From: Gammaproteobacteria bacterium
GTDB lineage: Bacteria > Pseudomonadota > Gammaproteobacteria > Burkholderiales > Rhodocyclaceae
Reading direction: 5' to 3'
NCBI GenBank assembly: GCA_029289235.1
Contig: JARFTZ010000003.1
Coordinates: 1-64,000, forward strand
DNA length: 64,000 nucleotides
Part shown: positions 17,726-25,488 of the stretch, one piece after another
How the letters are laid out: every line of letters begins with the position of its first letter
How positions within the stretch are numbered: position 1 is the stretch's first letter
The notes under the pieces: model-generated
Databases searched by the model: none
What the model saw: only the letters and a program-made list of their open reading frames with translations
What the model was told of the DNA's origin: nothing
Made by a program: the position numbers and the translations under genes

Positions 17726-17731
17726 TATAAT
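17726..17731 (+). promoter_or_regulatory. Candidate -10 box for the Mth938-like gene
   Basis: TATAAT lies 31 bases upstream of the Mth938-like start in the divergent region shared with alaT. No good -35 hexamer is found at standard spacing. Confidence 0.3.
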
Positions 17732-17761
17732 CCTACTTTATCACCTTGAACACCGCAATTT

Positions 17762-18133
17762 ATGAAGCTGCAACGCGTGCAGACAGAAGGGCTGAACGTG
17801 GTCACCGCTTATGGCGACGATTACGTAAGCGTCAATGCCGTCAGGCACAGCGCCAACCTGATCGTCTTTCCGTCGCGCATCATCGAGAACTGGACTCCTT
17901 CAAGGTTTGACGATCTCGCGTTCGACGATTTCGCGCTCCTCGCAGCACTTGAGGCGGAAATACTGCTGCTTGGCACGGGCAATCAGCTTCGCTTTCCCCG
18001 ACCGGAACTCCTCCAGCCACTCGTCCGAGCACAAAAGGGACTTGAGGTCATGGATCTTCAGGCAGCGTGCCGCACCTTTAATGTTCTGGCCGGAGAAGGC
18101 AGGAGCGTTGCCGCGGCATTACTCTTCTCCTGA
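17762..18133 (+). CDS. Mth938-like domain protein (DUF498 family)
   Basis: A 123-residue single-domain protein of the Mth938/Xcc1710 family, related to the mitochondrial complex I assembly factor NDUFAF3. The family features are all present: N-terminal beta strand with RVQTEGLNVVTAYG, FPSRIIENWTPSRFDDL, and LLLGTGNQLRFP followed by a helix and the closing GLEVMDLQAACRTFNVLAGEGRSVAAALLF. No catalytic residues are known for the family. It is transcribed divergently from alaT and followed 53 bases later by the ArnD-like gene. Function in this organism is unknown. Confidence 0.85.
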   Translation: MKLQRVQTEGLNVVTAYGDDYVSVNAVRHSANLIVFPSRIIENWTPSRFDDLAFDDFALLAALEAEILLLGTGNQLRFPRPELLQPLVRAQKGLEVMDLQAACRTFNVLAGEGRSVAAALLFS

Positions 18134-18186
18134 CCCCCCGCTACCGGGGAACCGCCGTTCCGGCACGCCCCACCCAACTCACAACA

Positions 18187-19065
18187 ATGAAACAAATAGC
18201 CCTCAAGGTCGACGTCGACACGTACAACGGAACACGAACCGGCGTCCCTCGCCTGATCGAATCTCTTCAGCAGCATGGCGCACGTGCCTCGTTCTACTTT
18301 TCCCTCGGTCCCGACCAAACCGGTCGCGAGGCGGCATGCGAATCGCTCAAGCGTTACTACAACGCCACCAGCCGACTCTACGGACGCATCCTCCCGGGAC
18401 CCGAGATCGGTCGCCTTTGTCGAGCCATCATGACCGACGTGCGCGATGCAGGATTCGAAGCGGGCATCCATGCCTGGAACCGGGCGCGCTGGGAAAAGGC
18501 AGGATTCGATGCCGAACCGGCGTTTGTAGAGGAAGAAATGCGGCACGCCATCATGCGCCACGAGGATATCTTTGCGACAGCGGCGCTGGGATTCGCCGCC
18601 CCGGGATGGCGCACGAGTCGCCATGCGCTACGCCTGACGCAACGACTCGGATTTCTTTACGCCAGCGACTGCCGCGGAAGCCAACCATTCCTGCCGGTCA
18701 TCGACGGCGAACTGATTGCCTGCATCCAGATACCGACCACCCTTCCAACGCTCGATGAAGTGCTGTCTCTCGATGCAAGCCTCGTCCCTGAACAGGCGGT
18801 GGACAGGATTTTTCAGCTGTCGCGCGCCATCCCCGGCGACCATGTCTTCACCTTGCGCGCGGAACTGGAGGGAATCCGCTTTGCCGGCGCATTTGAATCG
18901 CTGCTCGACCGCTGGAAGAAAAGCGGATACGAACTGGTCACCCTCGCCGAACTGCACGCAACACTGAAAGCCGAAACATTGCCACGATGCTCGGTTGAAA
19001 TCGGCGAGGTGCCGGGCCGGCACGGCAGCAGGCTCATACAGGGAAACGAATTTCTCCGCCCTTGA
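18187..19065 (+). CDS. ArnD-like polysaccharide-deacetylase family protein with altered active site
   Basis: A 292-residue NodB-fold protein most like ArnD, the deformylase that completes 4-amino-arabinose-phospho-undecaprenol for lipid A modification. Shared signatures are KVDVDTYNGTRTGVPRL (about 7-23), SLGPD, AAPGWR, SDCRGSQPF and QIPTTLPTLDEV. Two positions that are histidine in the ArnD sequences I recall are arginine here: R99 in HAWNRARW (family HAWDHHAW; the second metal-binding His) and R224 in FTLRAELEG (family YTIHAEVEG). H95 and the N-terminal Asp residues remain. No other arn gene is in the window. It may be a divergent enzyme or a non-catalytic relative, so I do not assign the symbol arnD. 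Confidence 0.75.
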   Translation: MKQIALKVDVDTYNGTRTGVPRLIESLQQHGARASFYFSLGPDQTGREAACESLKRYYNATSRLYGRILPGPEIGRLCRAIMTDVRDAGFEAGIHAWNRARWEKAGFDAEPAFVEEEMRHAIMRHEDIFATAALGFAAPGWRTSRHALRLTQRLGFLYASDCRGSQPFLPVIDGELIACIQIPTTLPTLDEVLSLDASLVPEQAVDRIFQLSRAIPGDHVFTLRAELEGIRFAGAFESLLDRWKKSGYELVTLAELHATLKAETLPRCSVEIGEVPGRHGSRLIQGNEFLRP

Positions 19066-19134
19066 CCCCTTGCGCCGTTTCAAAGACCATCGGGTTGAGT
19101 TCATGATTTCCCCACCCCGAGAGGTCGCCTGCCA

Positions 19135-19590
19135 ATGATCGACAAGATTGTTCCCGATTTTGAAATTCCGGCCACCGGTAATGCCACGTTCCGTTTGACA
19201 GAGTATCGCGGCAAGATCGTCGTCCTTTACTTTTACCCCAAGGACAGCACGCCGGGTTGTACAACGGAAGCACAACAATTCCGCGATCTCCACGGCAGTT
19301 TTTCAGAAGCAAACTGCGTTATCGCCGGCGTCTCGCGTGACAGCCTGCGCTCGCACGAGAACTTCAAGGCCAAACAGGATCTGCCTTTCGACCTGCTTTC
19401 CGACAGTGACGAGGCGCTCTGCACGCAGTTCGGCGTCATCAAGGACAAGAAGCTGTACGGGAAACCGGTTCGCGGCATCGAGCGCAGCACCTTCGTCATA
19501 GACCGTGAGGGCATCCTTCGCGGCGAATGGCGCGGCGTCAAGGCGGATGGTCACGCCCTGGAAGTATTGGATTTCGCCAGAACCCTCTGA
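19135..19590 (+). CDS. bcp: Thioredoxin-dependent thiol peroxidase, Bcp/PrxQ family
   Basis: Peroxiredoxin of 151 residues that reduces hydrogen peroxide and organic hydroperoxides. The peroxidatic cysteine is C42 in the motif DSTPGCTTEAQQFRD. The usual resolving cysteine five positions later is Q47 here, so this is not the standard two-Cys Bcp. Other cysteines at C61 and near residue 97 might take over resolution, or an external thiol may be used. The Thr/Arg active-site partners (T39 and the Arg in the SFVID-preceding region) appear retained. It lies 43 bases upstream of the PIN-PhoH gene on the same strand, a pairing common in betaproteobacteria. Confidence 0.9.
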   Translation: MIDKIVPDFEIPATGNATFRLTEYRGKIVVLYFYPKDSTPGCTTEAQQFRDLHGSFSEANCVIAGVSRDSLRSHENFKAKQDLPFDLLSDSDEALCTQFGVIKDKKLYGKPVRGIERSTFVIDREGILRGEWRGVKADGHALEVLDFARTL

Positions 19591-19633
19591 GCCCTCGAAG
19601 CACAACGACACCACCTACGGAGAATCACACCCC

Positions 19634-21067
19634 ATGGGTCCAAAACCAGTCGCCAAAGCCAAGGCCAAGAAACACGCCGCGCGCCAGACAAAGCTCTTCG
19701 TCCTCGACACCAACGTCCTGCTGCACGACCCGACGTCGGTCTATCGTTTCGAGGAGCACGACGTCTTCCTGCCAATGAAAACGCTGGAAGAACTCGACAA
19801 CAACAAGAAAGGCCTGTCCGACGTCTCGCGCAACGCCCGCCAGGTAACGCGCACCCTGGACGAAATCGTCAGCAGTCAGGAGGACAGCATCCAGAGCGGC
19901 ATCACGCTTGGCGATCTGTCGCACAAGCTGGCCAGCGGCCGCCTCTTCCTGCAAACCGAGGCCATCGCCAACGAACTCCCCGCCGGCCTGCCGACGGCAA
20001 AGTCGGACAACCAGATTCTCGCCGTCGTCATCCACCTGCAACGCCTCAATCCGACGCGTAATGTCATCCTGGTTTCGAAGGACATCAACATGCGAATCAA
20101 GGCCCGGGCGCTCGGGCTGGAGGCGCAGGACTACTTCAACGACCGGGTGCTCGAGGACATCGACCTCCTCTACAGCGGCATCCGCGAGTTACCGGAAGAC
20201 TTCTGGGACAAGCACGGACAAGGCATGGAATCGTGGAAGCGGGAAAGCCGCACGCTCTACCGCGTCAAGGGCCCGCTGTGTTCAAAGCTGCTGGTCAATG
20301 AGTTCCTTTTCCAGGAGAGTCCTCAACCGTTCTACGCCATCGTCCGCGAAACCGCCGGCAAGACCGCTCAGTTCGAGACACTGATCGACTACACCCACCC
20401 GAAAAACAGCGTCTGGGGCATCACCGCACGCAATCGCGAACAGAACTTCGCGCTCAATCTGCTGATGGACCCGGAAATCGACTTCGTCAGCCTGCTCGGC
20501 CAGGCCGGAACCGGCAAGACACTGCTGACGCTGGCCGCCGGACTGACCCAGGTGCTCGACAGCAAGCGCTATTCGGAAATCATCATGACGCGGGTCACCG
20601 TGCCGGTCGGCGAGGACATCGGCTTCCTGCCAGGATCGGAAGAAGAAAAGATGGGACCGTGGATGGGCGCCCTGGAAGACAATCTCGAAGTGCTCAACAA
20701 ATCCGACGGCCACGACGGCGGCGACTGGGGGCGCGCGGCAACGCAGGATCTGATCCGCAACCGGATCAAGATCAAGTCGCTCAACTTCATGCGCGGACGC
20801 ACTTTCCTCAACAAGTACCTGATCATTGACGAGGCGCAGAACCTCACGCCGAAGCAGATGAAGACATTGATCACCCGCGCCGGCCCGGGAACCAAGGTCG
20901 TCTGCATGGGCAACATCGCGCAGATCGATACGCCCTATCTTACCGAAGGCAGTTCCGGCCTGACCTACGTCGTCGACCGTCTGAAAGGCTGGCCGCATTC
21001 GGGCCACGTCACTCTGCAGCGCGGAGAACGCTCCCGCCTCGCAGATCACGCTGCCGAGGTGCTATAG
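19634..21067 (+). CDS. PIN-domain PhoH-family ATPase (PhoH2/YlaK type)
   Basis: A 477-residue fusion of an N-terminal PIN nuclease domain and a C-terminal PhoH ATPase. The PIN domain (about 18-150) has FVLDTNVLLHDP with the first metal-binding Asp, then ETLEELDNNK-like acidic sites and a later KDINMRIKARALG segment. The PhoH domain (about 240-470) has Walker A GQAGTGKTLL, Walker B LIIDEAQNLTP and GNIAQID. PhoH2 proteins studied elsewhere unwind and cleave RNA; that is family knowledge. The ATG at 19634 is the first after bcp, with GGAGA about 11 bases upstream. A terminator follows directly. Confidence 0.9.
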   Translation: MGPKPVAKAKAKKHAARQTKLFVLDTNVLLHDPTSVYRFEEHDVFLPMKTLEELDNNKKGLSDVSRNARQVTRTLDEIVSSQEDSIQSGITLGDLSHKLASGRLFLQTEAIANELPAGLPTAKSDNQILAVVIHLQRLNPTRNVILVSKDINMRIKARALGLEAQDYFNDRVLEDIDLLYSGIRELPEDFWDKHGQGMESWKRESRTLYRVKGPLCSKLLVNEFLFQESPQPFYAIVRETAGKTAQFETLIDYTHPKNSVWGITARNREQNFALNLLMDPEIDFVSLLGQAGTGKTLLTLAAGLTQVLDSKRYSEIIMTRVTVPVGEDIGFLPGSEEEKMGPWMGALEDNLEVLNKSDGHDGGDWGRAATQDLIRNRIKIKSLNFMRGRTFLNKYLIIDEAQNLTPKQMKTLITRAGPGTKVVCMGNIAQIDTPYLTEGSSGLTYVVDRLKGWPHSGHVTLQRGERSRLADHAAEVL

Positions 21068-21080
21068 TTCAGCCCGCTAT

Positions 21081-21124
21081 CGAGCCGTGCTGTCGGTTTT
21101 ATCCGATCACGGCTCGGTCGTTTT
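21081..21124 (+). terminator. Terminator after the PIN-PhoH gene
   Basis: A 9-base perfect stem CGAGCCGTG/CACGGCTCG (21081-21089 and 21108-21116) with an inner TCGG/CCGA hairpin, then GTCGTTTT. It begins 14 bases after the stop codon. Confidence 0.75.
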
Positions 21125-21192
21125 CAGCGCCCGATTCATCTGCTCCTCTGCGTATCTTTGGGCATGTCGAATCCTGTAACCCGGAGAATCGA

Positions 21193-22404
21193 TTGAAGCG
21201 ACGCGATTTCCTTGCCGCCTCCGCCATCCTGGCCATGCTGACCGGGACGCAGGCGCATGCCGTCAACAAGCAGCCCGCCAAGAAACCCGCCGCAAAGCCG
21301 GTAGCAAGGAAAAAGCCGACGAAACGACCGGCGAAGGCCGCGGTGGCGACGCCGGCCCCCGACTCCGAGGAGATGCCCCAGACGGAGCCGCCGCCACGCA
21401 ATGCCATCAGTCTCCCAGAGGAGCCTCTGCCGCAATGGCGCAACTACGACATCCATTCAACCGTCACGCTGACGAACCATCAGGGCCGCGCCAGAGTGTG
21501 GTTACCGCTGGTTCAATATCGCGACACCCCTTGGGAGCGTTCCCTCGGCCACCATTGGCAAGGCAATTTCGAAACTGCCGGGATTTATCGTGATCCGGTC
21601 GCCGACATGGAGGTGTTCTACGCCGACTGGCCGGAAGGCGTCGCTGAACCGAGACTGGAACTCGTCAGCCAGATCGCCACGCAGGATCGCCATTTCGACA
21701 TAACCCGTCGCGGGGCGACCGCCGAAAGGACGGAAATCCTCCGTAGCTGCCTGCAGGCAACGGAACTCGTCCCCAACGACGGCATCGTGCGGCGGACCGC
21801 CGAGCGCGCAATCGGGCGGGTCAAGGATCCTCTCGCGCAGGGCAAGGCGATTTATGACTGGGTCGTCGAGAACACCACGTACGACCCCTCGATGAAGAGT
21901 GTCAGCCACGCGAATATCGGTGGCTTGCTGGAAAGCGGCCAGTTCGCTGGTCGCAGCACTGAAATCTCGCTGCTCTTCGTTGGCTTGTGTCGATCCGTCG
22001 GCATCCCGGCCCGCCCGGCTTTCGGGCTGCGCATGGACAGCTCCCGACTTTTCTCCAGTCTGGGAGCGACGGGAAATCTGAACGCCGCCCAGCATTGCCG
22101 TGCGGAGTTCTATTCACCCGGTTATGGCTGGATTCCGGTCAACCCGTCCGACGTTCGCAAAGCCATCCAGAGCGAAGGACTGAGCAACTTCGACCCGAAA
22201 CTCACCGTACTCAAGAAGCTGCTGTTCGGTTTCTGGGAAATGAACTGGGCCAGCCTCAACGCCGCGCAGGACGTCATGCTCCGGGGATCCTCCGGCAATG
22301 CACTGCCGTTCCTCATCCGCCCCGTGCTCGAAACCGGCGAAGGCCGGTTCGATGATCCTGCCTCGGAGCGTTTCAGCTACAGCGTCACCGCCCAGCGGGT
22401 ATAA
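21193..22404 (+). CDS. Exported transglutaminase-like protein with Ser at the nucleophile position
   Basis: A 403-residue protein with a TTG start preceded by CGGAG. It begins with a twin-arginine-type signal (MKRRDFLAASAILAMLTG) cleaved near AHA, followed by a Lys/Pro/Ala-rich linker (about 25-55). A transglutaminase-like core covers about 200-330. In papain-like transglutaminases the triad is Cys-His-Asp; aligned on the conserved GIPAR motif, the positions here are S255 (GRSTEIS), H301 (AQHCRAEFY) and N317 (IPVNPSD). The Ser codon is AGC. The protein is therefore probably non-catalytic or catalytically unusual. It converges with dnaB, the stop codons being one base apart. No partner gene is obvious. 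Confidence 0.8.
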   Translation: MKRRDFLAASAILAMLTGTQAHAVNKQPAKKPAAKPVARKKPTKRPAKAAVATPAPDSEEMPQTEPPPRNAISLPEEPLPQWRNYDIHSTVTLTNHQGRARVWLPLVQYRDTPWERSLGHHWQGNFETAGIYRDPVADMEVFYADWPEGVAEPRLELVSQIATQDRHFDITRRGATAERTEILRSCLQATELVPNDGIVRRTAERAIGRVKDPLAQGKAIYDWVVENTTYDPSMKSVSHANIGGLLESGQFAGRSTEISLLFVGLCRSVGIPARPAFGLRMDSSRLFSSLGATGNLNAAQHCRAEFYSPGYGWIPVNPSDVRKAIQSEGLSNFDPKLTVLKKLLFGFWEMNWASLNAAQDVMLRGSSGNALPFLIRPVLETGEGRFDDPASERFSYSVTAQRV

Positions 22405-22405
22405 C

Positions 22406-23812
22406 TCAGTACCCGCCCTGCGCGGCGAAATTCTCGAACCGCGTGTATTCGCCGAGGAAGGTCAGGCGCACGGTGCCGATCGGTCCGTTCCGCTGCTTGC
22501 CGATGATGATCTCCGCCGACCCTTTGTCCGGCGTATCCGGGTTGTAGACCTCGTCGCGGTAAATGAACATGATTACGTCGGCGTCCTGCTCGATGGCACC
22601 GGACTCGCGCAGATCGGACATGACCGGCCGTTTGTTGGGGCGCTGTTCGAGCGAGCGGTTCAATTGCGAGAGAGCAATGACGGGGACGCTCAGCTCCTTC
22701 GCCAGACCTTTCAGCGAGCGGGAAATTTCCGAGATTTCGGTCGCCCGGTTCTCGCCGCCGCCGTTCGCAGAGGACATCAACTGCAGATAGTCGATGATGA
22801 TCAGCCCCAGCTTGCCGCACTGGCGGTGCAGGCGGCGCGCACGCGCACGCAGGTCGATCGGATTCAGCGCCGGCGTCTCGTCGATATAGAGCGGCGCCTC
22901 GTGCATCTTGCCAAGCGCAAAGGACAGGCGTGACCACTCGTCGTCGTTGAGCCGCCCGGTGCGCACGCGATGCGCATCGAGCCGCCCGACCGAGGACAGC
23001 ATCCGCATCGCCAGTTGCGCGCCGCCCATTTCCATCGAGAACACGGCCACGGGAAGCCCGACCTCGATCGCCACGTGCTCGCCCATGTTCAGCGCAAACG
23101 AGGTCTTTCCCATCGACGGACGACCCGCCACGATCAGCAGGTCGCCTGGTTGGAGGCCGGATGTACGCGCATCGAGATCGTGATAGCCGGTCGGCACGCC
23201 GGTAATTTCCGAAGGGTTGTCCCGATCGTGCAGCTCCTGGATGCGCTCGACGACCTGCGTCAGCAACGGGTTGATGTGCTGGAACCCGCTCTGGTGGCGG
23301 AAGCCCGACTCGGCAATGGCAAAGACCTTGGCCTCCGCTTCGTCAAGCAGTTGCTTCGGATCACGGCCGAGAGGGTTGAAGGCGCTGCCGGCGATCTCGT
23401 CGCCGGCGGTGACCAGCTGGCGCAGGATCGCGCGTTCGCGCACGATCTCGGCATAGCGCCGGATGTTCGACGCCGACGGCGTATTGACGGCCAACTCACC
23501 GAGGTAGGCCAGCCCGCCTGTTTCGCTGCCCTCACCTGCTATATCCAGACTTTCAGCGACGGTCACCGCATCAGCCGGCTTCGCTCGCTCAAGCAGCTTG
23601 CAGATATGCCGGTAAATCCGCTTGTGCTCGTCGCGGTAAAAATCGCTTTCGCTGATGATGTCGGCGATCTTGTCGAATGCCGCGTTGTCCAGCAACAGGC
23701 CGCCAAGGACAGACTGCTCCGCCTCGATCGAGTGCGGCGGCACACGCAGATGGGCCAACGCCGGATCAACGGCAGGTTTTTCCTGATTACCTCGGGTATA
23801 CGACTTGGCCAT
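22406..23812 (-). CDS. dnaB: Replicative DNA helicase DnaB
   Basis: Hexameric helicase that unwinds DNA ahead of the replication fork. The 468-residue protein has the N-terminal DnaB domain (about 20-125, PHSIEAEQSVLGGLLLDNAAFD) that contacts primase and the loader, a linker, and a RecA-like C-terminal domain. The latter carries Walker A GRPSMGKTSFALNM (about 232-245), IIIDYLQLM Walker B, and QLNRSLEQRPNKRP near the arginine finger. No intein or insertion is seen. It lies downstream of rplI but beyond a terminator, so it probably has its own promoter. Confidence 0.96.
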   Translation of the reverse strand: MAKSYTRGNQEKPAVDPALAHLRVPPHSIEAEQSVLGGLLLDNAAFDKIADIISESDFYRDEHKRIYRHICKLLERAKPADAVTVAESLDIAGEGSETGGLAYLGELAVNTPSASNIRRYAEIVRERAILRQLVTAGDEIAGSAFNPLGRDPKQLLDEAEAKVFAIAESGFRHQSGFQHINPLLTQVVERIQELHDRDNPSEITGVPTGYHDLDARTSGLQPGDLLIVAGRPSMGKTSFALNMGEHVAIEVGLPVAVFSMEMGGAQLAMRMLSSVGRLDAHRVRTGRLNDDEWSRLSFALGKMHEAPLYIDETPALNPIDLRARARRLHRQCGKLGLIIIDYLQLMSSANGGGENRATEISEISRSLKGLAKELSVPVIALSQLNRSLEQRPNKRPVMSDLRESGAIEQDADVIMFIYRDEVYNPDTPDKGSAEIIIGKQRNGPIGTVRLTFLGEYTRFENFAAQGGY

Positions 23813-23874
23813 GGGAATGACTCGAAAAAGCGGAAACGCAAGAGCGCGAGTTTACCTTGCGCCAGCCCCGGCAG

Positions 23875-23906
23875 GAATAAAAAAGCCTTGCTTGCGCAAG
23901 GCTTTT
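23875..23906 (-). terminator. Terminator of the rpsF-priB-rpsR-rplI operon
   Basis: Perfect 11-base stem AAAAGCCTTGC/GCAAGGCTTTT (23881-23891 and 23896-23906), loop of four bases, followed on the minus strand by a T-rich tail. It is 40 bases past the rplI stop. Confidence 0.85.
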
Positions 23907-23946
23907 CCTGATTCATTGGGCGGCACCGCCGCCCGGAGTGATTAGC

Positions 23947-24396
23947 TTACTGCTCGCCGACCACGGTAACGGTGATGTTCGCCAGGACGTCGGTGTGCAG
24001 GGCGACTTCCAGCGTCGATTCACCGATCGCCTTGAGCGGTCCGTTCGGCATGCGGATATCGGACTTCTCGACGGTGAAGCCGAGTGCTTTGAGGCCGTCA
24101 GCCACGTCGTAGTTGGTCACGGAACCGAACAGACGGCCATCGACACCGGCCTTGCGGGCGATGGTGACGACCACGCCTTCCAGCTTGGTGGCGAACGTCT
24201 GCGCCTCGGCCAGTTTCTCGGCGGCTGCCTTCTCCAGTTCGGCGCGCTTGGCTTCGAATTCCTTCAGGGCGGCCGGTGTGGCGCGCTTGGCCTTGCCGTA
24301 AGGAATCAGGAAGTTGCGGGCATAGCCGTCCTTGACCTTGACGAGATCGCCGAGGTTGCCGAGATTGACGACTTTTTCCATCAGAATAATTTGCAT
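23947..24396 (-). CDS. rplI: 50S ribosomal protein L9
   Basis: Large-subunit ribosomal protein of 149 residues, full length for L9. It starts [30 protein letters not shown]-type, with the signature [20 protein letters not shown] in the N-terminal RNA-binding domain (about 1-40). A long charged helix (about 42-75) and the C-terminal domain follow. It is the last gene of the operon and is 15 bases downstream of rpsR. Confidence 0.97.
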   Translation of the reverse strand: MQIILMEKVVNLGNLGDLVKVKDGYARNFLIPYGKAKRATPAALKEFEAKRAELEKAAAEKLAEAQTFATKLEGVVVTIARKAGVDGRLFGSVTNYDVADGLKALGFTVEKSDIRMPNGPLKAIGESTLEVALHTDVLANITVTVVGEQ

Positions 24397-24411
24397 CGTC
24401 TTGTCCTCGAA

Positions 24412-24687
24412 TTATTGGTGGTTGTCGGTATAGGGCAGCAGGGCCAGGAAGCGCGCGCGCTTGATGGCCACCGACAGCATGCGCTGATAGCCCGCCTTGG
24501 TGCCGGTCAGACGCGCTGGCATGATCTTGGCGTTCTCGGCGATGTATTCCTTGAAGAGGTCGACGTCCTTGTAGTCGATCATCTCCATTTTTTCTGCGGT
24601 GAAGCGGCAGAACTTGCGGCGCTTGAACAGGCCGCTGCCGCGCTTCTTGACGTTCTTGTCATCCTTTTTCTTGAAAAACCTAGCCAT
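24412..24687 (-). CDS. rpsR: 30S ribosomal protein S18
   Basis: Small-subunit protein of 91 residues that pairs with S6 on 16S rRNA. The start ATG at 24687 is fixed by AAGGA upstream and by the basic N-terminus [12 protein letters not shown]. The core has [23 protein letters not shown]-type sequence and the motif [31 protein letters not shown]. Its first codons overlap the end of priB by eight bases in another frame. Confidence 0.97.
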   Translation of the reverse strand: MARFFKKKDDKNVKKRGSGLFKRRKFCRFTAEKMEMIDYKDVDLFKEYIAENAKIMPARLTGTKAGYQRMLSVAIKRARFLALLPYTDNHQ

Positions 24688-24988
24688 TTTGATTTCCTTC
24701 TTCAAATTCAATCGTGGTCACATGCAGACGCGGTTGCTTGCTGTTTTTGCTCCGGGCCGCCAGGAATCCGCCAAGGCGAACCGACATCCCCGGGGCGGCA
24801 TCCTGAATCCACCTCGCCGTGTCGCCCAGCGCTATGGCCGGGATTTCACATTCGACACGCCGCGGGCTTCCCGCCTCGATCTGCTCCGACTGGTGCCCGA
24901 TCACGCATTCCACGACCGGCACACCTGCGGGGGTATAACGTAACGCCTTGCGTTCGATCAACACCCCGGAAAGCTCGACGCGATTCAG
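24680..24988 (-). CDS. priB: Primosomal replication protein PriB, probably CTG-initiated
   Basis: Single-stranded-DNA-binding OB-fold protein that helps PriA restart stalled forks. The 102-residue reading starts with [21 protein letters not shown] after the initiator and continues with [19 protein letters not shown] and LGGFLAARS, matching betaproteobacterial PriB. No ATG, GTG or TTG occurs in this frame at the expected start. CTG at 24988 is placed five bases after GGAG and gives the family-typical N-terminus. Otherwise translation would have to start inside rpsF. It lies between rpsF (14-base gap) and rpsR (eight-base overlap), the standard order. The gene is firm, the start codon less so. 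Confidence 0.85.
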   Translation of the reverse strand: MNRVELSGVLIERKALRYTPAGVPVVECVIGHQSEQIEAGSPRRVECEIPAIALGDTARWIQDAAPGMSVRLGGFLAARSKNSKQPRLHVTTIEFEEGNQNG

Positions 24989-25002
24989 GACAGCTCCGGC
25001 AA

Positions 25003-25395
25003 TCAGCTCGCCTGTTCCGCCTCGGGCGCTGCCTCGGCAGACGCCTCTTCGCGCGGCTCCATCATCGACTTCGACTTCTCTTCCTTCATCATCGGGGAAG
25101 GGGTCGTGATGGCTTTCTTCATCTTGATGGTCAGATGACGCAACACGGCATCGTTGAACTTGAAGCCATGTTCGAGTTCGGCCAGAACCTCGCCGTTGCA
25201 CTCGATGTTCATGAGCACGTAATGGGCCTTGTGCAACTTCTGGATGGGATAGGCCAACTGACGGCGACCCCAGTCCTCAAGGCGGTGGATTTGACCGCCC
25301 TGGGCGGTAATGATCGATTTGTAGCGCTCGATCATCGCCGGGACCTGTTCGCTCTGGTCCGGGTGGACGATAAAGACAATCTCGTAATGGCGCAT
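25003..25395 (-). CDS. rpsF: 30S ribosomal protein S6
   Basis: Small-subunit protein that binds S18. The ATG at 25395 has AAGGAGTG upstream and gives [21 protein letters not shown], the standard S6 start; a further in-frame opening upstream is not coding. The 130 residues include the RNA-contacting [27 protein letters not shown] segment, and the C-terminus is extended by a Glu/Ala-rich tail ([15 protein letters not shown]). First gene of rpsF-priB-rpsR-rplI. Confidence 0.97.
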   Translation of the reverse strand: MRHYEIVFIVHPDQSEQVPAMIERYKSIITAQGGQIHRLEDWGRRQLAYPIQKLHKAHYVLMNIECNGEVLAELEHGFKFNDAVLRHLTIKMKKAITTPSPMMKEEKSKSMMEPREEASAEAAPEAEQAS

Positions 25396-25459
25396 GAACA
25401 CTCCTTTTGGCAAAAGCCCCCCGCCATGCGAACGGTGGGGCAAGGTGGAAAAGGCGGCG

Positions 25460-25488
25460 ATTCTACAAGAAAACCGCTTGTCAATCAA
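25460..25488 (-). promoter_or_regulatory. Promoter of the rpsF operon
   Basis: On the minus strand, TTGATT (25483-25488) and TAGAAT (25460-25465) are separated by 17 bases, a good sigma-70 match. The -10 box is 65 bases before the rpsF start. It overlaps the end of the upstream receiver-GGDEF gene. Confidence 0.65.
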
